NCBI RefSeq assembly: GCF_004341625.1
Contig: NZ_SLZG01000028.1
Coordinates: forward strand, 1 to 57,557
Source of the DNA: Rhizobium sp. BK376
Lineage (GTDB): Bacteria > Pseudomonadota > Alphaproteobacteria > Rhizobiales > Rhizobiaceae
Direction: 5' to 3'
DNA length: 57,557 bases
Shown here: positions 6,787 through 15,540 of the stretch, in pieces
How positions within the stretch are numbered: position 1 is the stretch's first letter
Layout of the letters: each line of letters starts with the position of its first letter
Notes under the pieces: model-generated
Databases searched by the model: none
The model's input: only the letters and a program-made list of their open reading frames with translations
Told to the model about the DNA's origin: nothing
Translations under genes and position numbers: made by a program

Positions 6787-8364
6787 ATGCTGAACCGTCG
6801 TCAATTCACGCTTGCATCAGCAACGGCGCTCGCCGCGCTTGCGCTGGCCAATTCGGGCCGCTCCTTTGCAAAAGATGAAAAAGTAGGCCGCATGCGCCTG
6901 CCGATCGATCCGGAGGGCCTTTATAATGTGCAGAGCATCTCGCTGGTCGTGAGCGATGTTCTCGGAAACTACCTGCTTGAATCACTCGTGTATCTCGATG
7001 AGAAGGGGCAAGCTCAGCCGTGGCTTGCGCAATCCTGGGAGCCGAGTGCGGATGGAAAGGTCATCACCTTCAAGCTCAAAAGCGGAAAGACATTTCACGA
7101 CGGCACACCCTTCGACGCTGCGGCGGTAAAATTCCACTTCGACACCGTCCTCGATCCGAACAGTGCTTCACCATCGAAGGCAATGATCAGCGCGCTTGAA
7201 AGCGTGGAGACCCCCGACGACATGACCGTCGTCTTCTCCTTCTCAAGGCCTTTCGCGCCGTTCGTCAATTTGCTTGGCATGTCCTACTTCGGCTTCAATT
7301 CTCCGGCGGCCGTCAAGGCGGCTGGATCGGCTTACGCGCGTCATCCCGTCGGCACGGGACCGTTCATGTTCAGCAATTGGGTGCCTGGGACCAGCATCGA
7401 ACTCGTTCGGTACCCCGACTTCAAGCAATATCGCCCCGATGCCAAGAACCAGGGCCCGGCCTATCTGGACCGTGTCATATTGAACGTGCTGGCTGAGGAA
7501 GGCGTCGTCGCCTCCGCGCTGCAGACCGGTGAACTGCAGGCCGGGCAGCTGACGGCGGATGCCGTGCAGCCCCTTCAAGGCGATTCTCAATATCACATCA
7601 TCAACGATCAGAACGCCAAGAACCTGATGTTCATGGAGTTCGACTACAAGAAGCCTCCATTCGACGACAAGGCCGTCCGGGAAGCAATCAGCTATGCGAT
7701 CGACCGTCAGGCGGTCCTAGCCGCTGCGTTCGGCGGCAACGGCAAGGTTGCTCTGGGGCCACTGTCGAGAGGTATTCCCGGCTACGATGACGTCGTCGCG
7801 CAGAAATACGGGACGCCTTACGACGCCGAAAAGGCCAAGGAGCTTCTCGATGCTGCCGGTTGGAAGGAAAATGGTGGGATCCGTGCAAAGGGAGGCACGA
7901 TCGCCAAGTTCACCGTGCGCAGCTATGCCGACAGTACCACTGAACGGGCACTGGCTGTCATCCAGGCAAATCTCGCCGATGTCGGTATTCAAGTCGATGT
8001 CGGCACCGCAGATTGGGGAACATTCTATCCCGGGCTTCTCAAACCGGATTGGGACATGGATCTCAATCGCTGGACCTGGTCAGATCCCAACGTCATGTCC
8101 CAGCTGTTCCGCTCTCCAGGACACAGGCAGTTGCTGCCGGCCAATGCCGCAATCGACAATGCATTGGATGCGTCCGACACCGCACTCGATCCCGTCAAAC
8201 GCATGCAATTCGTCAGCGATGCGCAAAAGGCCATTCTTGAGGATCGCCTGATCATCCCGCTCCTGACGGACTGGCCGATCACCGTCGTGCGCAGCGAGCT
8301 TCAAGGCTATCGCCTCGATTTCCTTGGACGGCTCTATGCATCCGATCTCCAGATCGCAGGATAG
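6787..8364 (+). CDS. Family-5 ABC transporter substrate-binding protein (peptide type), Tat-type signal
   Basis: This periplasmic receptor of 525 residues delivers the substrate to the permease pair encoded next. The N-terminus NRRQFTLASATALAALAL has a twin-arginine motif followed by a hydrophobic core, so export by the Tat route is likely. The family-5 signature region is present: WEPSADGKVITFKLKSGKTF and HDGTPFDAAAVKFHFD at about residues 80-115, and the later DDKAVREAISYAIDRQAV. AGGGGA lies about 6 bases before the ATG. It is the first gene of a five-gene importer set, and the next gene starts after 6 bases. The cargo is probably a peptide or other amide-containing compound, judging from the hydrolases at the operon's end; family 5 also binds nickel, opines and sugars, so this is inference. 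Confidence 0.93.
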   Translation: MLNRRQFTLASATALAALALANSGRSFAKDEKVGRMRLPIDPEGLYNVQSISLVVSDVLGNYLLESLVYLDEKGQAQPWLAQSWEPSADGKVITFKLKSGKTFHDGTPFDAAAVKFHFDTVLDPNSASPSKAMISALESVETPDDMTVVFSFSRPFAPFVNLLGMSYFGFNSPAAVKAAGSAYARHPVGTGPFMFSNWVPGTSIELVRYPDFKQYRPDAKNQGPAYLDRVILNVLAEEGVVASALQTGELQAGQLTADAVQPLQGDSQYHIINDQNAKNLMFMEFDYKKPPFDDKAVREAISYAIDRQAVLAAAFGGNGKVALGPLSRGIPGYDDVVAQKYGTPYDAEKAKELLDAAGWKENGGIRAKGGTIAKFTVRSYADSTTERALAVIQANLADVGIQVDVGTADWGTFYPGLLKPDWDMDLNRWTWSDPNVMSQLFRSPGHRQLLPANAAIDNALDASDTALDPVKRMQFVSDAQKAILEDRLIIPLLTDWPITVVRSELQGYRLDFLGRLYASDLQIAG

Positions 8365-8370
8365 TCAGCC

Positions 8371-9303
8371 ATGATGCAGTACGTTCTCAAACGTCTGCTG
8401 CTGCTGGTCCCGGTGATCACCGCGATTTTGCTGATCACCTTCCTGATGAAGGCCCTGATCCCGACGGACGCCGTCACCGCCATGTATCAGGGCCAATTAT
8501 CCGGAAAGGACGCTGCGCAGGCAATCGCAACGCTCAGAGCGAAGTATCACCTGGATTTGCCCTGGTACCAGCAATTCTTCTTCTACGTGAAGGATCTGTT
8601 GCACGGCGATCTCGGCCAGTCGATCCGATTGCGCCGACCAGTGATCGACGAGATCGGTTATCGCTATGTCAACACGATTCTGCTTACCGGATTTGCGCTG
8701 GCGATTGCACTCATCCTTGGTCTTACGACGGGTATCCTTGCGGCCGCCCGCCGCAACACCTGGTTGGATGTGACTGCGACGACGATCGGCTTGTTTGGCA
8801 TCTCGATGCCGGCATTCTTCTTCGGTCTGCTGTTGATTCTCGTCTTTTCGGTATGGCTGAGGGTGTTGCCCGTAGTTCCGCACGGACCGATCGCTATTCT
8901 GCTTCCGGCCTTCGCGCTTGGCATCATTGAGGCGGCCCCCCTTTCACAGGTGGCGCGCAGCAGTATGATCGACGTCTTGCGACGCGATTACATTCAGGCG
9001 GCGCGGGCGCGCGGTCAAAGCGAAATGGCACTGATTTTCCGTCATGCGCTGCCGAACGCGCTCATTGTCGTGTTGACGGTCGTCGGCTTGCAAATCGGTA
9101 ATCTGCTCGGCGGCGCCTTCATCGTGGAAACGATTTTCTCCTGGCACGGCATAGGAGAACTGGCGGTCAACGCCATCCAGTGGAGGGATTTCGCCCTGAC
9201 GCAGGCGATCATCCTGATCAGTGCCGCGACCTATCTCATCATCAACCTTGTGGCAGACATTCTCTATGCCTGGCTCGATCCGCGTGTGGAGCTTGTGTCA
9301 TGA
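8371..9303 (+). CDS. Peptide-type ABC transporter permease, DppB-like
   Basis: This is an inner-membrane permease of 310 residues with the family architecture: an N-terminal helix (LKRLLLLVPVITAILLITFL), a periplasmic loop with the typical YHLDLPWYQQFF, then five more helices. The EAA coupling loop is EAAPLSQVARSSMIDVLRRD YI followed by ARARGQSEMALIFRHALPNA at about 190-230, which contacts the ATPases. It overlaps the next gene by 4 bases (ATGA), a sign of translational coupling. It forms the channel together with the DppC-like partner. Confidence 0.93.
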   Translation: MMQYVLKRLLLLVPVITAILLITFLMKALIPTDAVTAMYQGQLSGKDAAQAIATLRAKYHLDLPWYQQFFFYVKDLLHGDLGQSIRLRRPVIDEIGYRYVNTILLTGFALAIALILGLTTGILAAARRNTWLDVTATTIGLFGISMPAFFFGLLLILVFSVWLRVLPVVPHGPIAILLPAFALGIIEAAPLSQVARSSMIDVLRRDYIQAARARGQSEMALIFRHALPNALIVVLTVVGLQIGNLLGGAFIVETIFSWHGIGELAVNAIQWRDFALTQAIILISAATYLIINLVADILYAWLDPRVELVS

Positions 9304-10172
9304 CGGCCCTCTCCTTCGAAGAGCCCTTGGTTGTGGTTGTTCCGCGCTGGCGCATAATCACAGGTCGTCTTCTCCACAGCCGGGCGACGGTTGTCGGCGG
9401 CTCGATCGTCTTGCTTGTCGTACTGCTTGCGATCTTCGCTCCGTGGATCGCCCCCCATGATCCCTTCAAGATCGACCCTGTCCATCGCTTGAAGCCGCCA
9501 GGTTTCGACCATTGGATCGGCACTGACGAGGTCGGGCGCGACCTGCTCAGCCGCATCATCTATGGAACACGGTATTTTCTACTGATTTGCGCGGTGACGT
9601 CGTCGATTTCGGCAACGGCTGGCACATTCCTCGGCCTCCTTGCCGGAGCAGGCTCGCCGATGACCGACGGTATCATCATGCGCACGATCGATATATTGCT
9701 CGCCTTTCCATATATCCTCATGGTCCTGGTCGTAGTCGCTATCCTCGGGCCCAGTCTATGGACCGGCATGGTAGCGGTCGGCATAGCCGGTATCCCAGGA
9801 TATGCTCGTCTCGTGCGCAGTACCGTGCTGACGGTCAAGCGCGAAGATTATGTGACCAGCGTCCGCGCGCTGGGCGCAAACGAGATGGAGATCCTGTTCG
9901 GCACCGTCCTGCCGAACGTATTGTCGCCACTGATCGTCTATTTCGCATTTGCAACGCCACTGTCGGCGCTCATCGCATCGGCACTCTCCTTTGCAGGACT
10001 CGGCACCCAGCCACCGGCGCCCGAATGGGGGGCGATGCTCGTCAATTCGCGAACCTATCTGTTCTCTGCTTGGTGGGCAGTTGCAGCTCCCGGTCTGGCT
10101 CTGTTCGTTTCCATTTTTGGGATGAACATTCTGGGCAACGGGTTGCGCGACGTGCTTGATCCGAGGAATTGA
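9300..10172 (+). CDS. Peptide-type ABC transporter permease, DppC-like
   Basis: This is the second channel subunit, 290 residues. I start it at the ATG at 9300, which overlaps the DppB stop as ATGA; a longer frame from 9180 is just the overlapping reading of the preceding gene. An N-terminal OppC-type segment precedes the first helix (VVGGSIVLLVVLLAIFAPWI), followed by the conserved HWIGTDEVGRDLLSRIIYG. The EAA loop is RSTVLTVKREDYVTSVRALG, then ANEMEILFGTVLPN. The C-terminal GLGTQPPAPEWGAMLV motif is canonical for the family. Three bases separate its stop codon from the ATPase gene. Confidence 0.93.
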   Translation: MTALSFEEPLVVVVPRWRIITGRLLHSRATVVGGSIVLLVVLLAIFAPWIAPHDPFKIDPVHRLKPPGFDHWIGTDEVGRDLLSRIIYGTRYFLLICAVTSSISATAGTFLGLLAGAGSPMTDGIIMRTIDILLAFPYILMVLVVVAILGPSLWTGMVAVGIAGIPGYARLVRSTVLTVKREDYVTSVRALGANEMEILFGTVLPNVLSPLIVYFAFATPLSALIASALSFAGLGTQPPAPEWGAMLVNSRTYLFSAWWAVAAPGLALFVSIFGMNILGNGLRDVLDPRN

Positions 10173-10175
10173 CGC

Positions 10176-11228
10176 ATGGAGCAACATCAATTGCAAACTA
10201 CCTCGCCTCCCCTGCTCACTATCAGAGGACTGCAAACCCAATTCACTTCAGCTCGAGGTGCGATCAAGGCCGTCCAGAGTGTCGACCTGACGATAGCGGC
10301 CGGCGAGATCATCGGTTTGGTCGGAGAGTCAGGTTCCGGGAAATCCGTGCTTGCGCTTTCGATCCTCCGGCTCATCCAGTCTCCGGGCCGAATAACCCAG
10401 GGGCAAGTCTTCTTCGCTGGCAGAGATGTTCTGACGATGTCGAAACGCGAGCTCTCAACATGGCGCGGCCGCGATATCGGGATGATCTTCCAACAGCCGC
10501 AAGGTAGCCTCAACCCGGTTCGCCGCATTGGCTGGCAGGTGGCCGAGCCGCTTCGACGACAGGAGAGAATTAGTCGCAAAGCCGCATGGGATAAGGCCGT
10601 GACACTCCTTCGTTCCGTCGGCATCCCGGCGCCCGAAGAAAAGGCTCTTGCCTATCCGCATCAACTATCTGGCGGACAGGCGCAGCGCGTCATGATCGCT
10701 ATCGCCCTGGCGCTGAGGCCCAGGCTCCTGATAGCAGATGAGCCGACCACGGCGCTGGATGTGACGATCCAGGCGCAGATTCTTGAACTCCTGCGTGACA
10801 GCTGCCGCGATTTCGGGACGTCGTTGCTGCTCGTCACACATGATCTGGGCGTGGTTGCTCGTCTCGCCGATCGTGTCGCCGTCATGTATGCCGGTCGGAT
10901 CGTAGAAGAAGGTCCCGTGTCCGTGATGCTGACCAGGCCTGAGCACCCCTATGCGCGTGGTCTTCTCGATGCTGCCCCGCGGCTCGGCCAGCTTGCTGGC
11001 CAGAGGCTCAAAGACATTCCCGGCAGCATTCCTGACTTGAGCCGTCCCATGCCCGGCTGCGCCTTCGCCCCGCGCTGCGAACGGCGCGCAAAACTCGAAC
11101 TTGATGCATGCATGACCGCTCCGCCTCCCTTCACATCGATTGGCGAGCGCCATTCTGCCCGTTGCTGGGCGCTGCCTCAAGCGGAGGAGGCCCTTCCCAT
11201 CGCGACCGTAGTGGAGGACCGCGTATGA
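10176..11228 (+). CDS. Peptide-type ABC transporter ATPase, DppD-like
   Basis: This cytoplasmic ATPase of 350 residues energises the importer. Walker A is GESGSGKS (50-57), the Q-loop follows in MIFQQPQGSLNPVRRIG, the signature is LSGGQAQRV, Walker B is LLIADEPTTALDV and the switch His is in LVTHDLGVV. The C-terminal oligopeptide/dipeptide ATPase tail contains the cysteine cluster typical of the subfamily (GCAFAPRCERRAKLELDAC), which in relatives binds an iron-sulfur cluster. The stop overlaps the start of the second ATPase by ATGA. Confidence 0.94.
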   Translation: MEQHQLQTTSPPLLTIRGLQTQFTSARGAIKAVQSVDLTIAAGEIIGLVGESGSGKSVLALSILRLIQSPGRITQGQVFFAGRDVLTMSKRELSTWRGRDIGMIFQQPQGSLNPVRRIGWQVAEPLRRQERISRKAAWDKAVTLLRSVGIPAPEEKALAYPHQLSGGQAQRVMIAIALALRPRLLIADEPTTALDVTIQAQILELLRDSCRDFGTSLLLVTHDLGVVARLADRVAVMYAGRIVEEGPVSVMLTRPEHPYARGLLDAAPRLGQLAGQRLKDIPGSIPDLSRPMPGCAFAPRCERRAKLELDACMTAPPPFTSIGERHSARCWALPQAEEALPIATVVEDRV

Positions 11229-12244
11229 GTATCCCTCCGCTTCTTAGGGTCGACGGGCTCCATGTCCGCTATCCCGTGCGCAAGGGTCTGTTCGGTGGTA
11301 TCGCCGGCCATATCAACGCCGTCGATGGCGTCAGCCTGACACTCGACCGCGGCGAGACGCTGGGCCTCGTTGGTGAATCCGGTTGCGGCAAGAGCACGCT
11401 CGGTCGCACGGTCATCGCGCTCCAGAAACCAAGTGAAGGCCAGGTACTGTTCCGAAATCAGGATCTCTTCGCACTTCGGCCCGAGGAATTGAAGCAGCAA
11501 CGGCGCTTTGCCCAGCTGATCTTCCAGAACCCGCGCAGCTGTTTTGATCCGCGCCGCACGGTCGGCTCCTCCGTGCGCATGGCACTGGATATCCAGGAAA
11601 TGCTCGACCCTTCCGAACGGGACGATGCGGTCGCTGACATCTTCCGTAAGGTGGGTCTTCGGCCGGAGCATCGCTTTCGCTATCCCCATGAGCTTTCAGG
11701 CGGTCAATTGCAACGCATCGGGATTGCCCGCGCCCTTATCCTCAAGCCCAGCCTGATTGTTTGTGACGAACCGGTCTCTGCGCTCGACGTATCGGTACAG
11801 GCACAGATCCTCAATCTCCTCAGCGATCTGAAAGCCGAATTCCAGCTGGCCCTCTTGTTCGTGTCGCATAATCTTGCGGTTGTCGAGTATATCGCCGACC
11901 GCGTCGCCGTCATGTACTACGGTCGGATCGTCGAGATTGCCCCCACTCGCCAGTTGTTCTCCGATCCGCGTCACCCCTATACGCGCGCGCTTCTGGCTGC
12001 TGTCCCTTCGATCGATATTGGCCGCCGCGACGATCCCGTACTGCGCCTCGCCGACCCACCGGATCCGGCCCATCTTCCGACCGGTTGCCGCTTCCGCACC
12101 CGCTGCCCACTGGCCTTCGCCCGTTGCGTGGAGGCCGAACCGCCTATGGCTATGGGGGAAGGTGGGCACAGGGTCGCCTGCTGGGCGACTGGAGAAACAG
12201 CGATGAGCGCGGTACCAGCAGCCACCGAAGCATCCAAGAAATGA
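11225..12244 (+). CDS. Peptide-type ABC transporter ATPase, DppF-like
   Basis: This is the second ATPase, 339 residues, forming a heterodimer with the DppD-like protein. I start it at 11225, where ATGA overlaps the previous stop; the upstream frame from 11108 is not needed. Walker A GESGCGKS is at 50-57, the signature is LSGGQLQRIGIARAL, Walker B is LIVCDEPVSALDVS and the switch His is in VSHNLAVV. The C-terminal tail has GCRFRTRCPLAFARC, again the cysteine-rich element of peptide transporter ATPases. Thirty bases later the beta-lactamase-fold gene begins, so it is probably cotranscribed. Confidence 0.94.
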   Translation: MSIPPLLRVDGLHVRYPVRKGLFGGIAGHINAVDGVSLTLDRGETLGLVGESGCGKSTLGRTVIALQKPSEGQVLFRNQDLFALRPEELKQQRRFAQLIFQNPRSCFDPRRTVGSSVRMALDIQEMLDPSERDDAVADIFRKVGLRPEHRFRYPHELSGGQLQRIGIARALILKPSLIVCDEPVSALDVSVQAQILNLLSDLKAEFQLALLFVSHNLAVVEYIADRVAVMYYGRIVEIAPTRQLFSDPRHPYTRALLAAVPSIDIGRRDDPVLRLADPPDPAHLPTGCRFRTRCPLAFARCVEAEPPMAMGEGGHRVACWATGETAMSAVPAATEASKK

Positions 12245-12270
12245 AACACTGAAAGACAGGGAGTAACCCC

Positions 12271-13644
12271 ATGACAGAATGGCTCGATGCCGCCCTCGCC
12301 TACGCAGGCAGGTGGATTGACTTTCAAATGCAGCAGGCCGAGCAGCCTGGCTGCGCGGTTGCGGTGGCAAAGAAGGGCGAAGTCATCTTCGACAAAGCTT
12401 TTGGCGTAGCTGATCTAAGGACCGGCGAAGCGCTAGGAACAGAGCATCGTTTCCGTGTCGCCTCTCACTCCAAGACCTTTACCGCTGTCGGCATCATGAT
12501 GCTGCAGGAGGCCGGCCGTCTACATCTGGACGATCGCATAGGCCTCTATATCAAGGATCTCGATCCGACGGTTGCGGACACGACAATAAGCCAGCTGCTT
12601 TCCCATTCCGGCGGCATCATGCGCGACGGACGCCTATCATCCCATTGGCAGGTGACTGCGCCGTTCTTCGACGCCGCAGCCCTACGGGAGGAACTGGCAC
12701 TCCCGCTGACGATCGACGCCAACACTCGCTTCAAATATTCCAATCTCGGTTTTGGCCTCCTGGGTTTCCTTATCGAGGCAATCACCGACGAAGCCTACAT
12801 CGATTGGATCATGCGCGAGGTCGTTATAGCGTCAGGCCTTAAACACACCACGCCGGATATGCCTCTAGCAGATGGGACGCCACTTGCCTTTGGTCATAGT
12901 GGTCGCCTGCCGTTTGGCCGCGGTGCGATCGACGGGCATCAACCAACCTTTGCGCTGGCCGCTGCAACCGGTTTCGTAAGCACTGCTGCCGATCTTGCCC
13001 GTTTCTTTTCAAGCCTTGATCCGGCCACGGAGACAAGCCTGCTTTCGAAAGCAAGCAGGCGCGAAATGGGTCGCCGCCATTGGCAGGTGCCACACAGTTC
13101 CGAGCCGCGTTACTACGGCCTCGGTACGATGCTGATGGATGCGGGAGGCCATGCGCTCATTGGCCACGCGGGGTCTTTCCCGGGCTTCATCAGCCGGACG
13201 GCCACTATACCTGAATGGGGCGTCACCTTATCGGTGGTTACGAATTCAGTCGACGGACCCGCCAATGCCTGGCTGGAAGGCATCGTATCCATCATGGACC
13301 GCTTCAGCATCCACGGCTCCCCTATCGAAAGGCTTGCCGACTGGGCCAGCCGTTGGTGGACGCTGTGGACGGCCATAGACCTTGTGCCCATGGGCGACAA
13401 GGTCTTCGTCGGCAATCCTGGAGGACTGAAGCCGTTCACGGATGAGGCCGAACTGGAAATATTAAGTTCAAACGAAGGAAAGATCGTCCTTGCGAATGGC
13501 TTCGCAAGCCACGGCGAGCCCGTCCGGCGCAGCTTCGACGTCAGTGGAAAGCCAGAACGCTTGCTCTTGGGCGGCAGTGATTGGTCCCCCGATCCGGCTC
13601 GTTTGGCGATTTCCTACGCGGGTCTTCCCTCCGGGCCGAAATAA
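12271..13644 (+). CDS. Serine hydrolase of the class C beta-lactamase fold
   Basis: The product is a 457-residue penicillin-binding-protein-like hydrolase. The catalytic S-x-x-K is SHSK (Ser65, Lys68), the second motif is YSN (156-158), and the third, replacing KTG, is HAG (299-301) within IGHAGSFPGF. Family members are D-peptidases, esterases and aminohydrolases. There is no signal peptide, so it should act in the cytoplasm, as expected for an enzyme that cuts an imported substrate. A C-terminal extension of about 120 residues after the catalytic domain resembles the lipocalin-like tail found in some members. GGGAG precedes the ATG. It follows the importer in the same direction and is likely part of the operon. 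The substrate is unknown. Confidence 0.88.
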   Translation: MTEWLDAALAYAGRWIDFQMQQAEQPGCAVAVAKKGEVIFDKAFGVADLRTGEALGTEHRFRVASHSKTFTAVGIMMLQEAGRLHLDDRIGLYIKDLDPTVADTTISQLLSHSGGIMRDGRLSSHWQVTAPFFDAAALREELALPLTIDANTRFKYSNLGFGLLGFLIEAITDEAYIDWIMREVVIASGLKHTTPDMPLADGTPLAFGHSGRLPFGRGAIDGHQPTFALAAATGFVSTAADLARFFSSLDPATETSLLSKASRREMGRRHWQVPHSSEPRYYGLGTMLMDAGGHALIGHAGSFPGFISRTATIPEWGVTLSVVTNSVDGPANAWLEGIVSIMDRFSIHGSPIERLADWASRWWTLWTAIDLVPMGDKVFVGNPGGLKPFTDEAELEILSSNEGKIVLANGFASHGEPVRRSFDVSGKPERLLLGGSDWSPDPARLAISYAGLPSGPK

Positions 13645-13690
13645 GCTCCGGGTCGCTCTGAACAACCCTCCTTGTCCCTAGTGGTCGCAT

Positions 13691-13715
13691 CGGTGCCGTC
13701 CATCGGCTGGCACCG
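13691..13715 (+). repeat. Intergenic hairpin in the importer operon
   Basis: CGGTGCC (13691-13697) and GGCACCG (13709-13715) form a perfect 7-bp stem with an 11-nt loop between the serine hydrolase and M20 genes. There is a T8 run about 18 bases later (13733-13740), so partial termination or mRNA stabilisation is possible. Confidence 0.5.
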
Positions 13716-13759
13716 ACTGCGCAAGATCGATACTTTTTTTGCTTACCGAGGTTTCCCAC

Positions 13760-14923
13760 ATGCCCGTCATCGAACGCATCGGCGCTTACGCCGAAGACTT
13801 GACTGCTATCCGCCGTGATATCCACCAACATCCGGAAATCGGCTTTGAAGAAGTGCGTACCTCCGGGATCGTTGCCAAACGGCTTGAAGAATGGGGTATC
13901 GAAGTGCATCGTGGCATCGGCCGGACCGGTGTGGTCGGCATCCTGAAGGGCGATCTCGGCGGCGGTCGCCGCATTGGCCTGCGGGCCGACATGGACGCCC
14001 TGCCGATGGAGGAACGCACCAACCTGGCCTATGCGTCGAGATACCCGGGTCGGTTCCATGGATGCGGGCATGACGGCCACACGACGATGCTGCTTGGTGC
14101 TGCACGCTACCTCGCGGAAACACGCAATTTCGCTGGTACCGCAGTTTTTATTTTCCAGCCAGGCGAGGAGGGGTGTGGTGGAGCTCGTGCCATGCTCGCC
14201 GATGGCTTGTTCGAGCGTTTTCCCTGTGATGAAATCTATGGCCTGCACAATGCGCCGAATGATGACCCCTATCGCGTTGGTATCAAACCAGGCCCGGCGA
14301 TGGCCGGCGCGGATTTCTTCGATTTACGCATTCGCGGTCGCGGCAGCCATGGCGCCATGCCCGAGCACTCGCGCGATCCGATCATCGTCGCTACGGCTCT
14401 GGTTCAGGCGCTGCAGACGGTGGTCAGTCGCAATATCAGCCCGCTCAAGCAGGCTGTCGTATCGGTCACTCAGATCCACTCGGGCAGCGCCTATAATGTG
14501 GTACCGGAGGAAGCGGTAGTTTCTGGCACCGTGCGATTTCTGGACAACGCGGTGAATGAACTCATCCGCAGCCGCATTCGATCGATCGCAGAAGGTCTCG
14601 CGGCATCGTTCGAGGTCGAAATCGAGGTCGATATTCGGAATGTCTTCGATGTGTTGATAAACACGGAAAGCCTTGTTGAGGCCTATATGGAAGCCGCGCG
14701 CGATGTCGTGGGAGACAGTCAAGTGTATCTGAAAACGAAGCCCGTCATGGGCAGCGAAGACTTTGCTGACATGCTTCACGCTGTTCCGGGTGTCTACTGC
14801 ACCATCGGCCACGCCGGCGAGGTTCCCGTACACAATCCGGGCTTCATGCTCGATGACGGCATTCTGCCTATCGGAGCAAGCTTGCTTGCCCGGATCGTGG
14901 AGAGGAGGCTCCAACACTTTTGA
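13760..14923 (+). CDS. M20-family metallo-amidohydrolase (N-acyl-amino-acid / hippurate hydrolase type)
   Basis: This 387-residue enzyme is predicted to hydrolyse N-acyl amino acids or small peptides with two metal ions. Visible motifs are RADMDALPM (Asp78), HGCGHDGHT (100-108, with the metal-binding Cys102 and His104), the catalytic pair in QPGEEG (Glu136-Glu137) and LHNAP. The dimerisation lid follows from about 180. I start at ATG 13760, preceded by GAGG, rather than the upstream TTG at 13739. It lies 115 bases after the beta-lactamase-fold gene, on the same strand, so it probably processes the same imported substrate downstream. The length is normal for the family. Confidence 0.92.
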   Translation: MPVIERIGAYAEDLTAIRRDIHQHPEIGFEEVRTSGIVAKRLEEWGIEVHRGIGRTGVVGILKGDLGGGRRIGLRADMDALPMEERTNLAYASRYPGRFHGCGHDGHTTMLLGAARYLAETRNFAGTAVFIFQPGEEGCGGARAMLADGLFERFPCDEIYGLHNAPNDDPYRVGIKPGPAMAGADFFDLRIRGRGSHGAMPEHSRDPIIVATALVQALQTVVSRNISPLKQAVVSVTQIHSGSAYNVVPEEAVVSGTVRFLDNAVNELIRSRIRSIAEGLAASFEVEIEVDIRNVFDVLINTESLVEAYMEAARDVVGDSQVYLKTKPVMGSEDFADMLHAVPGVYCTIGHAGEVPVHNPGFMLDDGILPIGASLLARIVERRLQHF

Positions 14924-15540
14924 TCACTGATGCGAAGGCCTCATAGCGATGCCGGTCTCTCTCGCGCCATCGAGATCGCGGCTGTGCCAATGGCCGGATC
15001 GGTTTTGCGGCCGTCGAGCGTCAGCACGCCGGCCAAGCTTGCGTCGTGCACGCGCGATCACCTCGAAGAGGCCTGTTCAGCAACGGACTTGGCCTACCCA
15101 CTCTCGGTGAACAGTTTGCGGTTGCCATGCCGCACGCGCGCCGACGCAACGCTCGCCACTAGTTGCACAGACTTGTAGGCGCACAATCTTGGCTGCGAGG
15201 ACCATCCCATCGCGCGATCCAGCCCACGGCTAAATTGCTACCAACACGCTATGGCACGGAGGTCGGGTTACCACCCCCGTGTGACATCAGCGGTTGGTCC
15301 TGTCAGGCCAAATCGGCGACGAGGTTTTCCGGCAGCAGGCTCAGAATGTTGCCACGGATCGATGACTGACCTTTTATTGCAACCTGGCTCCTCATCGCCT
15401 CCGACGGCCATTCAAGATCGCCTTAAGCGCCTTGTTGAACGCTCGGCGTCCGATAGCAGGTATCTGGCTTCATTATCGGGGACCGCGCCTGTAGCTGGAT
15501 CACGGACTTTCGTTAAAAACCTGATTGGCGCCCGCCGAGC
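14924..15540. other. 617-base gap with possible gene remnant
   Basis: No intact gene is supported. On the minus strand an open stretch (about 15060 to 14932) reads VHDASLAGVLTLDG and RKTDPAIGTAAISMARE, which has protein-like composition but no upstream start in frame (a TGA precedes it). I take this as the tail of a decayed gene that I cannot identify. The rest shows neither tRNA-like folds nor clear promoters. Confidence 0.35.

Noticed and set aside
9180..9300. Longer start for the DppC-like permease
   Set aside because: The extra codons just re-read the end of the DppB-like gene; ATG 9300 with the ATGA overlap is the normal arrangement.
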